Positions 1 to 7,749 of a DNA stretch of 64,000 nt are shown in pieces. The number at the start of each line of letters is the position of its first letter. The first letter of the stretch is position 1. The notes beneath the pieces were generated by a model. The model saw only the letters and a list, made by a program, of their open reading frames with translations. It made no database searches and was not told where the DNA came from. Both the position numbers and the translations under genes were made by a program. Source of the stretch: Candidatus Dadabacteria bacterium (GTDB lineage Bacteria; Desulfobacterota_D; UBA1144; Nemesobacterales; Nemesobacteraceae); the NCBI GenBank assembly GCA_022822065.1, contig JAJECI010000010.1, positions 186,001 to 250,000 on the forward strand, given 5' to 3'.

Positions 1-269
1 GAGCCGTTGCCGATTATCAGCGTGCCTTCCGGAACCCCGAGCTTCTCGGAAAGCTTGCGCCTGAGCTCGAAGCAGCCCCCGTCGGGATAAAGGTTGACAC
101 TTGAGACATGTTCTGAGAGCGCCTTTTTCGCGAGGGCGGAGGGGCCGAGGGGATTTTCGTTCGAAGCCATCTTGGCCGCGCCCCGGATTCCTAGCTCCCG
201 CTCGAGCTCCTCGATCGGTTTTCCCGGAACGTAGGGAATAAGGTTCTTTACGCTTGCTCTTGGTTCCAT
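1..269 (-). CDS. hisC: Histidinol-phosphate aminotransferase, N-terminal part
   Basis: The reading frame runs off the left edge, so only about 89 N-terminal residues are present. The translation begins MEPRASVKNLIPYVPGKP and contains ASNENPLGPS followed by LYPDGG, the substrate-arm pattern of the class I/II PLP aminotransferases that make histidinol phosphate. The enzyme would convert imidazole-acetol phosphate to histidinol phosphate; close relatives also transaminate aromatic keto acids, which fits its place behind pheA. It follows pheA on the same strand. The ATG at 269 is assumed; an in-frame GTG at 293, overlapping the pheA stop, is an alternative. The PLP lysine lies outside the window. 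Confidence 0.85.
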   Translation of the reverse strand, partial: MEPRASVKNLIPYVPGKPIEELERELGIRGAAKMASNENPLGPSALAKKALSEHVSSVNLYPDGGCFELRRKLSEKLGVPEGTLIIGNG

Positions 270-295
270 GGGGGGTTCGTCCGCCAGACCCACCG

Positions 296-1381
296 TCAGC
301 CCGGCGCTTCGACGGGATAGGACCCTAGTATCTTGAGGAAAACGCAGTTGGCTTCCACCCTCTCGAGGGCGTCCCTTACCGCCTTCTCTTCGTGGTGTCC
401 CGAGAAGTCGGCGAAAAACACGTATTCCCACTGCCTGTCGCGCGAGGGTCTGGACTCGATTTTGGTGAGATTTATGCCGGACTCCGAAAAGGGAAGAAAA
501 AACGCCTTGTGAAGCGCTCCCGGCTCATCCCTGACGGAAAAGGCGATCGAGGTCTTGTCTTCTCCGCTCGGGGAAGGTTTCTCCCTTCCCACCACCGCGA
601 ACCGGGTCGTGTTGCGCGGGCTGTCCTCTATGTGGCTCTGTATAGTCTTCAGGTTGTATATCGACCCCGAGAACTCGCTTGCGATCGCGGCTACGCTCTT
701 GTCCCTCGCGGCTATTTTCGCCGCCGCCGCAGTGCTCGAGGTCTCAAGAAGCGCGACGCCGTAGAGGTTCGCGGCGATCCATTTCCTGCACTGTCCGAGG
801 GCGTGGGGATGTGAAGCCACGGTCTTTACCTCGCCGATGTCCCCGCTTAGGGAGAGCAGGAAGTGCTCAATGCGCTCGAAACACTCGGCTGAAATGCTGA
901 GGTCCCACTCAAGGAGCATGTCGAGAACGTCTCCCACCGAGCCTTCAACCGAATTCTCGACGGGCACTATGCCGAAATCGGCCCTCCTGCCGTGCACCTC
1001 CCTGAACACGTCCTCGAAGCTTGAAACCGGGAAAAACTCGGAGGAAACGCCGAATTTCCGAAACGCGGCCTGGTTTGAAAAGCTGCCCTCGGGTCCCAGG
1101 TAAGCGATTTTCTCGTCATGCTGAAGGGACCTGCAGCGCGATATTATTTCCCTGAAAACAAAAAGGATGTCTTGGTTGGAGAGGGGGCCCGGGTTGCTTC
1201 CCGTTATCTTGCTTTCTATCTCCTTTTCCCTGCCCAGGTCGTAAACTCCCAGGGAATCCTTTTTCTTGAGTCCGCTTACCTCTATCGCAAGCTCGGCCCG
1301 CCTGTTTATAAGTTCAAGCAACTTGGAGTCGAGGGCATCTATTTCCCTTCTTACGGCGGCAAGTTCTTTGTTGGGAGCCAT
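296..1381 (-). CDS. pheA: Bifunctional chorismate mutase / prephenate dehydratase (P-protein)
   Basis: This 361-residue protein has the full P-protein layout. Residues about 5-85 are an AroQ-type chorismate mutase helix bundle (LAAVRREIDALDSKLLELI). Residues about 92-270 are prephenate dehydratase, with YLGPEGSFSNQAAF, VPVENSVEGSV and NTTRF at 257-261. Residues about 277-355 are an ACT domain with ESRP at 309-312, the usual phenylalanine-binding signature. It would convert chorismate via prephenate to phenylpyruvate in the cytoplasm and be inhibited by phenylalanine. No clear Shine-Dalgarno precedes the ATG, but a good promoter lies just upstream (1411-1439). The downstream hisC-like aminotransferase could complete phenylalanine synthesis. 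Confidence 0.95.
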   Translation of the reverse strand: MAPNKELAAVRREIDALDSKLLELINRRAELAIEVSGLKKKDSLGVYDLGREKEIESKITGSNPGPLSNQDILFVFREIISRCRSLQHDEKIAYLGPEGSFSNQAAFRKFGVSSEFFPVSSFEDVFREVHGRRADFGIVPVENSVEGSVGDVLDMLLEWDLSISAECFERIEHFLLSLSGDIGEVKTVASHPHALGQCRKWIAANLYGVALLETSSTAAAAKIAARDKSVAAIASEFSGSIYNLKTIQSHIEDSPRNTTRFAVVGREKPSPSGEDKTSIAFSVRDEPGALHKAFFLPFSESGINLTKIESRPSRDRQWEYVFFADFSGHHEEKAVRDALERVEANCVFLKILGSYPVEAPG

Positions 1382-1410
1382 TATCCAGTCTTAAGGAGAA
1401 TATTCTGAGA

Positions 1411-1439
1411 AGAATAGCGAGGGGGTAGGGCAAAGTCAA
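1411..1439 (-). promoter_or_regulatory. Sigma70-type promoter for pheA
   Basis: On the minus strand TTGACT (1439-1434) is followed after 17 bases by TATTCT (1416-1411). Predicted transcription starts near 1404, giving a leader of about 22 bases before the pheA ATG. Placement between gspN and pheA suggests pheA-hisC is transcribed separately from gspLMN. Inferred from sequence only. Confidence 0.6.
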
Positions 1440-1467
1440 ATAGCCCGCGGGGGCAAAAACGGAGCCC

Positions 1468-2373
1468 TCAGCCGCCGCCGTCCCCCTTTACGATCCTGGG
1501 TTCCGCAAGCGTTCCCCGGATCCTTCCTGAGAAGGTGCCGTCCCCCCGGGAACCGAGAAAACCGCCGACAAGAGCAAGCTTCGCGTCCCCCGGAGAAGGC
1601 ATGAACGTAACGGAAAGATCAAGGGCGGCTCCCTTCCTCAACCGAAGCGGAGACGGGACTTTTCCCTCCGCCTGCAGGGAGAGCTGCGGATTCGTCAGGG
1701 AAAACTTCTCGACCCGCGACTCAAAGCGGTTGGCGGTGCCGCGAAGCACCACGCTCAGGTTCCTGTACTCTTCCCCCACCACAAACCCCTGCACCCTGTC
1801 CACGGCAACCGAAAGAGAAGGAGAGGACAGGAGGTACTCCATCTTTGAAATCCCTCCGCTTTCCCCCTCCCCGAGAAGCTTTACGGTTCCGTCGACCTTC
1901 CCGCTGACCGATATCCCCTCGTTTCCCAGAAAAAGGCGGGAAACGGCTGAAGATTCGACGGAATTCATATCCACTTCCGCGCTTGTCACCCTGTTTTTCT
2001 TCATGTTCTGCGAAACCTTGCCGTCTATCCTTCCGCCGTAGGCGTTAACGGAAAAGGAAATCTTGGTGTCGTCGGAAAAAATAACGGAGAAAAGCCCGGC
2101 GCTTATCCTGGCCCTGTCAATCACAAGCGGCTCCCTTTCTCCGAGAATCACGCGGACGTCCCTGAACTCGATCGAGGAAAGACCCCTGAGGTCCGCATCC
2201 CCTATAAGAACCGGGACCGGGGAGTTGCTCTGTATCTCGAAGACGACCCTTCTTTCAACCGAGTCCCGCGGAAATCCCAAAAGGAGAAAAATCAGAAGAA
2301 ACGCGAAAAAGACCCCCACGTAGAGGCGGACGGAGATTTTTTCCGGCATTTTGATCTTGGTGTTTATCTTCAT
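1468..2373 (-). CDS. gspN: Type II secretion system protein GspN-like
   Basis: This 301-residue protein has one N-terminal membrane segment (about 15-32), then a beta-rich periplasmic region resembling the T2SS GspN / AsmA-like fold (phrases such as FEIQSNSPVPVLIGDADLRG and SGRIRGTLAEPRIV). It follows gspM after about 10 bases and gspL-gspM-gspN are in family order, which is much of the basis for the name. GspN is an accessory inner-membrane component of the type II secretion platform with an unsettled role. The sequence is diverged, so a generic AsmA-like protein is the alternative. Confidence 0.7.
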   Translation of the reverse strand: MKINTKIKMPEKISVRLYVGVFFAFLLIFLLLGFPRDSVERRVVFEIQSNSPVPVLIGDADLRGLSSIEFRDVRVILGEREPLVIDRARISAGLFSVIFSDDTKISFSVNAYGGRIDGKVSQNMKKNRVTSAEVDMNSVESSAVSRLFLGNEGISVSGKVDGTVKLLGEGESGGISKMEYLLSSPSLSVAVDRVQGFVVGEEYRNLSVVLRGTANRFESRVEKFSLTNPQLSLQAEGKVPSPLRLRKGAALDLSVTFMPSPGDAKLALVGGFLGSRGDGTFSGRIRGTLAEPRIVKGDGGG

Positions 2374-2383
2374 TCTCTACCGC

Positions 2384-3022
2384 TCACGATTCGCTGAAAG
2401 AAAAAGTGGACAGCCGGAACGAGACGTCGGTAAGGTCCGGGTCGTCGAACCTGGTTTTTATCCTGAAGTCCGAAACCTTGAGGATGGTCTTGCTTTTCTG
2501 AAAGGTATAGAGAACGCTGAGCACCCTGGGAACGGGCACCTTGTTTATCTTGACCAGGACCGCTCTTTCCCGCTGTATTCCCTTTCCCCTGCCCGACGGG
2601 TTTGTTCCCTTTATGGAAAAGGAGCGGCGGTCTATGCCGTTTCTGACGAGCACCTTCTCCGCCACCGAAATAAGCGCCTCCCTCTCCTCCTTCATCGAAC
2701 CGCTGACCTTGGCCAGGAGATCTCTTGAGTAGCGGTACTCATCCTTAAGGGACCTCATCTCGTTTAGCTGCAATCTCACCTGGCCGATCTCGCTTTTTAC
2801 CTCGGAACCGCCGGGGAAAACCGCCCTGTAGGCGGAAAAGAGTATGAAAAGGGCCACTGCCACGGCGGCTATCTTGAGGGCGCGGACATCCCTTGCGGAA
2901 AAATCTCCCCTGTCTACAAGTTCCCTTACCCTCCGCACCAGGGGTTCGGTTTTTCCCAGAACCGCCGAGAGAAGCGATTTCAATCCCCCCACCAGTCTTT
3001 GCATTAACTCCCTCATTCTCAC
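2384..3022 (-). CDS. gspM: Type II secretion system protein GspM-like
   Basis: This 212-residue bitopic protein has a cytoplasmic N-terminus, a membrane helix around residues 50-67, a coiled-coil stretch and a small ferredoxin-like periplasmic domain near the C-terminus. That is the GspM plan: GspM pairs with GspL to link the secretion ATPase to the inner-membrane platform. Its start overlaps the gspL stop by four bases (ATGA type), so translation is probably coupled. The family is poorly conserved and the call rests on architecture plus neighbours. Confidence 0.7.
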   Translation of the reverse strand: MRMRELMQRLVGGLKSLLSAVLGKTEPLVRRVRELVDRGDFSARDVRALKIAAVAVALFILFSAYRAVFPGGSEVKSEIGQVRLQLNEMRSLKDEYRYSRDLLAKVSGSMKEEREALISVAEKVLVRNGIDRRSFSIKGTNPSGRGKGIQRERAVLVKINKVPVPRVLSVLYTFQKSKTILKVSDFRIKTRFDDPDLTDVSFRLSTFSFSES

Positions 3023-4485
3023 CTGACGACCATTGATATCTCGAACTTCAAACTGTTGTTAACGGCCTTTCCAACCTGTCCCATCTTCACCTGGGTGAAG
3101 CTGCCGGACTCCAAAAAGGCTTTCTCTATCGACGCTATCTCCTCGTAGGAATCGCTCCTGCCCCATATCTTGGCCTTGCCCCCGTCTTCGATCCTTATTT
3201 CGTCAACGGAAAAACTCGCATCCCTCGGAATGGCGGCGGAAACCGCCGTCAGCACCTCAAGCGGGCTGTGGGCCCCTCTTACCTGCTTCAGTATGTTAAG
3301 TTTGCGGTTGATGACTTCAAGCTTCCCCTTGTAAAAAGCGACCGGATCCTGCGTCCCCGCGGCCTCCGGGAACTCCTTCCTGAGATCCATCTCCATCTCG
3401 GAGCGTATGGAACTCATCTTGCTCCTGGCGGAGACCACTTCCGTCACGCGCCCGAAAACGACCACAAGAAGCAGGGCTGCGCACAGGGCGACGGGAACCC
3501 GAAACTCCTTTAAAAAATCCCTCGCCATCCCCCGCGGTCTGTACCCGTCCTTTCTCAGGTTGAGTCTTCCCCCCCTGCCGGAGGAGCTTCCGTAAAGCGC
3601 AAGAGCGTACGCTCTTGCGAAAAGAGGGGAGTCGTTGTGGCCGAGCTGCTCTATGAAAATTCTCTTTACTTCCCGGCCGAGCTGCTCGGTGAGTTCTTTC
3701 GCAACCCCGTCCACCTCGCATATCCCCCCGGTGAGAACCAAGCTTTTTACCTCCTCCCCGGCTTCTCCCTCAAAGTAGCGAATGGTGTTTCTTATCTCCT
3801 CTGTGATGAAGCGGCAGCTTTCAAGAAACGCCTTCCTCTTCCCCTCGTCGCCGTTTATCTGCTGCAGGTCAAGGGTGTCTGTGGCAAGGGCTTTTTTCAC
3901 TCTCTCGACGGCGTCGTCGCAGTTCCTTACCCTGCTTAGCCCCCTCTCGTCGAAAAACGAGAAATTGAGGTGGTCCTGATCGGCATCTATGAGGAGAAGC
4001 GGCCTGGGCCCTTCAATAAGTTCCCCCAGCGAAGAAAACGCAACCGGAGTGAAAGTCACCTGGTCCGGATCCACGCCTGACTCCCGAAGAGAGCCCAGAT
4101 AGCCCTCGAACATCTCCTTCTCAAAAGCGGGGACAATCACCTCGGCCCCTTCCGGTCCCTTTACCTCGTGGTAGTCTGACAGTACGTCTTCCCCTAGGGT
4201 GAACCCGGTCGAGTTCTCAAGCTCGAAGCGGTAAACCCCCCTGATCTTTTTTGAATCGGAGAAAGGAAATTTGAGAACCCTCAGAAGAAGCGGGGAAGAG
4301 GAGATTCCGGTGACGGCCCTGATCCCGAGCGAAATTTCGTTCTTGAAAAAAGCCGACGTGTCGCCGCTCCCGAGCTCGCCAGTGAGAGAGGCCTTGCGGA
4401 CTTCGGTCCCCTTGAGCCCCCTCTTTACGGTTACGGTCCTGACCTTCCCGCCGGAAAAATCGACTCCGATGAATCCACCTAGCAT
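3019..4485 (-). CDS. gspL: Type II secretion system protein GspL (PilM/PilN-like)
   Basis: From the ATG at 4485 this is 488 residues. The N-terminal two thirds have an actin-like PilM/GspL cytoplasmic fold (GGFIGVDFSGGKVRTVTV; LLLIDADQDHLNFSFF; VLTGGICEVDG). A membrane helix follows (about 330-350), then a coiled coil and a PilN-like periplasmic domain. GspL recruits the GspE ATPase to the inner membrane. A longer reading from a TTG at 4539 would overlap dnaN by 38 bases and has no better ribosome site; the ATG begins 16 bases after the dnaN stop. No other gsp gene is in the window. Confidence 0.82.
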   Translation of the reverse strand: MLGGFIGVDFSGGKVRTVTVKRGLKGTEVRKASLTGELGSGDTSAFFKNEISLGIRAVTGISSSPLLLRVLKFPFSDSKKIRGVYRFELENSTGFTLGEDVLSDYHEVKGPEGAEVIVPAFEKEMFEGYLGSLRESGVDPDQVTFTPVAFSSLGELIEGPRPLLLIDADQDHLNFSFFDERGLSRVRNCDDAVERVKKALATDTLDLQQINGDEGKRKAFLESCRFITEEIRNTIRYFEGEAGEEVKSLVLTGGICEVDGVAKELTEQLGREVKRIFIEQLGHNDSPLFARAYALALYGSSSGRGGRLNLRKDGYRPRGMARDFLKEFRVPVALCAALLLVVVFGRVTEVVSARSKMSSIRSEMEMDLRKEFPEAAGTQDPVAFYKGKLEVINRKLNILKQVRGAHSPLEVLTAVSAAIPRDASFSVDEIRIEDGGKAKIWGRSDSYEEIASIEKAFLESGSFTQVKMGQVGKAVNNSLKFEISMVVR

Positions 4486-4501
4486 CTTAAAGGTACGAGG
4501 A

Positions 4502-5662
4502 TTATTCCCCCGCCTGCCCCTCCGCCGCTCTGGCGTCAAGCTCCATTGGCATTATTACGTTTACGTAGCCGTCCTGCTTTTCGCCTTCCTCGCAGGGAAC
4601 CACGTAGACCGGGTTTTTGTGGCCGGAAAAACCGATTATCACTTCCGAAGACCCCACGGCATCAAGAACATCTTGGAAGTACGTGAAGTTGAAGCCAAGC
4701 CTCACCTCTTCCCCTGAATACTCAACTGGCATGCTTTCTTTTCCCTCGCCGGTGTTAAGGTAGGCGCCGAGAAGCAGGTTCCCTTCCCCGAAAGCCATCT
4801 CCACGAACCTTCCCCCGCCCCTCACGTTGTCCGCGGAGAAAAGGGAAACCCTCCTGAGCGCAACCAGCAGCTTGGAGGCGTCGACCGTGACCGTGTTTTT
4901 CGTCGAAACCGGGACTACCTGCATGTAGTCCGGAAATTCAGCGTCAATCACTCTGGAAATGAAAACAAGGTTTTCGTCGTTTAGCTCGAAAACAAAGAAG
5001 TTTCCGCTGCTCCCGATTCTGACTTCCTTCGAGAGGCGGAGAAGCCTTCTTATCTCCATAACCGCTTTTTTGGGGACCAGAATATCCTTCGGCAGGTTAA
5101 GATCCTCTATTTTTTCGTCAACAAAGCTGAGCCTGTGACCATCGGTGGCGACGAGCCTGAGTGTCTGCTCCCCTCTTTTTTCGAAAAACACCCCGGAGAG
5201 GCTCCTTCTCATCTCATCGTCGGAAACGGAAAAGACCGTCTTGGATATCATCTCATCAAGCCTCTCTGAGGAAACCTGGAAAAGGTTTTCCGACGAAATC
5301 TCGGGTATTCTGGGAAAATCGTCGGCCGAGAGCCCCGCTATCTTGAAAGAACCTGAGCTGGTGACAACCTCGATCCAGTTGTTCTCCGTGGCGGTAACGG
5401 AAATCTCCTCCTCTTCCCTGATCTCCCTTACGAGATCCGAAAGAATTCCGGCGGGAACCGCCATCTTGAATTCTCCCTCCGTCTGAGCGTCACAGAAAAC
5501 GGTAACCGTGTTTTCAAGATCAGTGGCTTCCAGAACCACGCCCTTCTCGGTGGAGCTCATAAGAACATGGGAGAGAATCGGCATGGTTGTTCTTTTCTCC
5601 ACGACTCCCTGGATCATTCCCAGCTTCTTTGAAAAATCTCCGCCCTTGATTTTAAACATCAT
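4502..5662 (-). CDS. dnaN: DNA polymerase III beta subunit (sliding clamp)
   Basis: From the ATG at 5662 the protein has 386 residues, normal for the family, with three repeated clamp domains. It starts MMFKIKGGDFSKKL and includes TTMPILSHVLM and RLVATDGHRLSFVDEKI, standard DnaN landmarks; the C-terminal hydrophobic-pocket region is present. The clamp encircles DNA and tethers polymerase III. GGAGG ends 11 bases before this ATG; a TTG at 5680 lies inside that Shine-Dalgarno and is rejected. It follows dnaA on the same strand across a 381-base spacer with origin-like features. Confidence 0.96.
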   Translation of the reverse strand: MMFKIKGGDFSKKLGMIQGVVEKRTTMPILSHVLMSSTEKGVVLEATDLENTVTVFCDAQTEGEFKMAVPAGILSDLVREIREEEEISVTATENNWIEVVTSSGSFKIAGLSADDFPRIPEISSENLFQVSSERLDEMISKTVFSVSDDEMRRSLSGVFFEKRGEQTLRLVATDGHRLSFVDEKIEDLNLPKDILVPKKAVMEIRRLLRLSKEVRIGSSGNFFVFELNDENLVFISRVIDAEFPDYMQVVPVSTKNTVTVDASKLLVALRRVSLFSADNVRGGGRFVEMAFGEGNLLLGAYLNTGEGKESMPVEYSGEEVRLGFNFTYFQDVLDAVGSSEVIIGFSGHKNPVYVVPCEEGEKQDGYVNVIMPMELDARAAEGQAGE

Positions 5663-6043
5663 AAAGAGAAAAACCTCCAACCCTGGAAGAAGACAGATAA
5701 GGAATCCTCTTTCCGTAAATTTCGAATAATGCTCATCAGGGAATAATAACTTGTTTTCCTCAACAAAACTATACCCCGCAAGGGTTTGCCCTGCTTTACT
5801 GCTACTGCTTCTATCTTAATCATTTATTATGTTTCTTAGTAGCAGTAGTAGTAGTCTTTGTGAAAAAGGTGAAACCAATGGAACCACTTGAGATCACAAG
5901 GTTTTCTGTTTTATAACCATGTTTATGGATTTCTTGGTTGTCGACAGCTATTCACACCTCTTTCCGTTTCCGGTTGCGAAGGAACGGAAGTCAAAATCCT
6001 TTGACAGTGTTTTCAGTTCTTTTTAACAGGTGCCGTCTGGCGT
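5663..6043. other. oriC: dnaA-dnaN spacer, candidate oriC unwinding region
   Basis: This 381-base spacer has no gene. It contains TAG-type trinucleotide tracks in both orientations (5796-5813 and 5837-5854), an AT-rich core between them (5814-5836), a DnaA box on the minus strand (TTTTTCACA, 5867-5859) and a near-box CTATTCACA at 5948-5956. In Bacillus subtilis, DnaA box, short linker, DnaA-trio and AT-rich DNA in this order form the basal unwinding element between dnaA and dnaN. Genes on either side of the dnaA region mostly point away from it. Whether replication starts here or in the spacer upstream of dnaA cannot be decided by reading. Confidence 0.6.
5837..5867 (+). promoter_or_regulatory. 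DnaA-trio track with adjacent DnaA box
   Basis: The plus strand reads TAG TAG CAG TAG TAG TAG at 5837-5854. After four bases a DnaA box follows on the opposite strand at 5867-5859 (TTTTTCACA, matching TTWTNCACA). Box orientation, spacing and the AT-rich DNA on the far side reproduce the known order for DnaA loading onto single-stranded trios. One trio is CAG instead of TAG. Confidence 0.55.
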
Positions 6044-7507
6044 CTATGAGGTGATGTACTTCTCCAAGGTTACCGAGACCGTCGTGACGGCGCTTGAGAG
6101 CGAGGGATCCGCCCCGATCTTTTTTTCGACGTTTTTTACCGCGTGTACCACCGTGGAGTGGTTTTTGCCGCCGAACTTGCTCCCTATCTCCGGGAACGAG
6201 GAGGATGTGTATTTCCTCGAGAGGAACATCGCTATCTGTCTTGGCCCCGAGACTTTTTTCTGCTTCTGGTTGGATTTCAGGTCCTTTACGGTCAGGTCAA
6301 AGAAAGAGCTCACCTCTTTCTGGATAAGTTCTATGGTTATTATCTTCGGCGTTTCTTTTCTCACTAGGTTGCTTAGAAGCTGCTTTGCCAGTTCAAGGGT
6401 TATTCTCTCCCTGAACATCCTCGAGTAGGCGAACAGCTTGTTCAGCGAGCCTTCGAGTTCCCTTACGCTTGAGAGGACGTTCTGGGCTATGAAGGAGGCC
6501 ACTTCGCTTGGGATCTCGATCTGCTCTTCCTCGGCCTTTTTCTCTATTATGGCTATTTTGGTTTCCACTTCCGGCGGCTGTATGTCGGCCGTCAGCCCCC
6601 ACTCGAACCTGGATTTCAGGCGTTCCTCGAAGTTCTTCATCACGCTCGGGGGCTTGTCACTCGTTATGACTATCTGTTTTTTCGCCGTGTAGAGGGAGTT
6701 GAACATATGAAAGAACTCTTCCTGGGTGCTGTCTTTTCCGGCGATGAACTGGATGTCGTCTATTAGAAGAACATCGCAGTTCAGCCTGTAGAGGTTCCTG
6801 AACTTATCCATGGAACCTGTTTTTATGCTCTGCACCATCCCGTTTGTGAAATGCTCGGCCGAGATGCAGAAGGTGTTCATGCGGTTTCCGTACTTTTTTA
6901 GTACGTGGTTCGCTATGGAGTGGAGAAGATGGGTTTTCCCGAGGCCCACTCCGCTGTGTATGAAAAGAGGGTTGTAGGCCATTCCCGGATTCTCCGCTAT
7001 GGCGTAGGATGCGGCGTGGGCAAACTGGTTGCTTGGCCCTACGACGAAGTTGTCAAACGTGTTGGATGAGTTGAAGAAGCTCACCGTCTGGGGATCGTGG
7101 GGTTCCGCGCCTTCCGGCCTGTCCGCCGGCCTTCCGCTTTCGGCTTCTTCTGCTTTGGAATCCGTCCTTTTCGCGGCCCTTCCCCTTCTCGTTTTTCCGG
7201 CTTGGGAACTCTCCTCTCCTGTGTCTATCGCCACCTCGAAACTTTCTCCGTAGAGGCTTCGGGCGGTTTCGTTTATCAGCTGCAGGTAGTGGTTTTTCAG
7301 CCAGAGGGCCTGGAAGTGGGTTTTCGCTTCAAGCGTCACGATTTTTCCCTCGATCTTGGCGACTTTTATGGAAAACAGCCAGGAAGGGGGGAAATAAAGG
7401 TCTTTCTTTACGCCGTCGAGAACGGCATCCCATTCAAACTCTGTTTTTTGTTCCGATTCGTAGTTTTCAGCAGCTAGGTCGTGTGCAACTTGCTCCGTCT
7501 TTTTCAA
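6044..7507 (-). CDS. dnaA: Chromosomal replication initiator DnaA
   Basis: This 487-residue protein has all four DnaA domains. Residues 20-92 are domain I (WLFSIKVAKIEGKIVTLEA). Residues about 95-140 are a charged, low-complexity linker. The AAA+ domain carries Walker A GVGLGKTH at 186-193 and Walker B LLIDD at 247-251. The C-terminal helix-turn-helix domain has GGKNHSTVVHAVKNVEKKI. It binds DnaA boxes and opens the origin in an ATP-dependent way. The start is TTG at 7507 behind AGGAGAAG. Degenerate box-like sites upstream (for example 7634-7642) could mediate autoregulation. Confidence 0.97.
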   Translation of the reverse strand: MKKTEQVAHDLAAENYESEQKTEFEWDAVLDGVKKDLYFPPSWLFSIKVAKIEGKIVTLEAKTHFQALWLKNHYLQLINETARSLYGESFEVAIDTGEESSQAGKTRRGRAAKRTDSKAEEAESGRPADRPEGAEPHDPQTVSFFNSSNTFDNFVVGPSNQFAHAASYAIAENPGMAYNPLFIHSGVGLGKTHLLHSIANHVLKKYGNRMNTFCISAEHFTNGMVQSIKTGSMDKFRNLYRLNCDVLLIDDIQFIAGKDSTQEEFFHMFNSLYTAKKQIVITSDKPPSVMKNFEERLKSRFEWGLTADIQPPEVETKIAIIEKKAEEEQIEIPSEVASFIAQNVLSSVRELEGSLNKLFAYSRMFRERITLELAKQLLSNLVRKETPKIITIELIQKEVSSFFDLTVKDLKSNQKQKKVSGPRQIAMFLSRKYTSSSFPEIGSKFGGKNHSTVVHAVKNVEKKIGADPSLSSAVTTVSVTLEKYITS

Positions 7508-7749
7508 CAGATCTTCTCCTGAAAAGCAAACAACAACCCTAAAATGGATACTTTAGAAAAAATCCCGAACCCACCCCTCGGAAAGTGGATTTTAATTGTA
7601 ATTGCATCGGTTTTTCGTGTCAAGAAAAAACAGTTTTCCACCCCCCTGAAACTCCGTTTTCGTGCCTGTGGACGGGAAGGAAAAATTTTTTCGGGCCCAC
7701 CGGCTCAATTGACACGCAACTGCGTTTACAATACAATTTTTAATCGCAA
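7508..7749. promoter_or_regulatory. dnaA-thiL divergent spacer with degenerate DnaA boxes
   Basis: The spacer is AT-rich and separates divergent genes. It holds TTTTCCACC at 7634-7642 (one mismatch to TTWTNCACA) and TGTGGACGG near 7665, a weaker reverse-orientation match. The thiL promoter lies at its right end. This is the second place where oriC or dnaA autoregulation could sit; gene orientation on both sides fits an origin here slightly better than in the dnaN spacer. Confidence 0.45.
7709..7737 (+). promoter_or_regulatory. Strong sigma70 promoter for thiL
   Basis: TTGACA (7709-7714), 17-base spacer, TACAAT (7732-7737). Transcription should begin near 7744-7745, only about five bases before the thiL ATG at 7750, which has no Shine-Dalgarno. 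The mRNA is probably leaderless or nearly so. Confidence 0.75.

Noticed and set aside
392-814. Long plus-strand open frame opposite pheA
   Set aside because: It is antisense to a fully recognisable pheA, has no family resemblance and no ribosome site.
4486-4539. Upstream TTG start for gspL
   Set aside because: It overlaps dnaN and adds a basic stretch not typical of GspL; the ATG at 4485 fits the fold start.
5663-5680. TTG start for dnaN at 5680
   Set aside because: The GGAGG ribosome site lies inside this extension, and DnaN proteins begin at the MFKIK-type segment.
5796-5854. CRISPR-like or microsatellite repeat
   Set aside because: The repeats are trinucleotides without spacers, and their position beside a DnaA box fits an origin element better.
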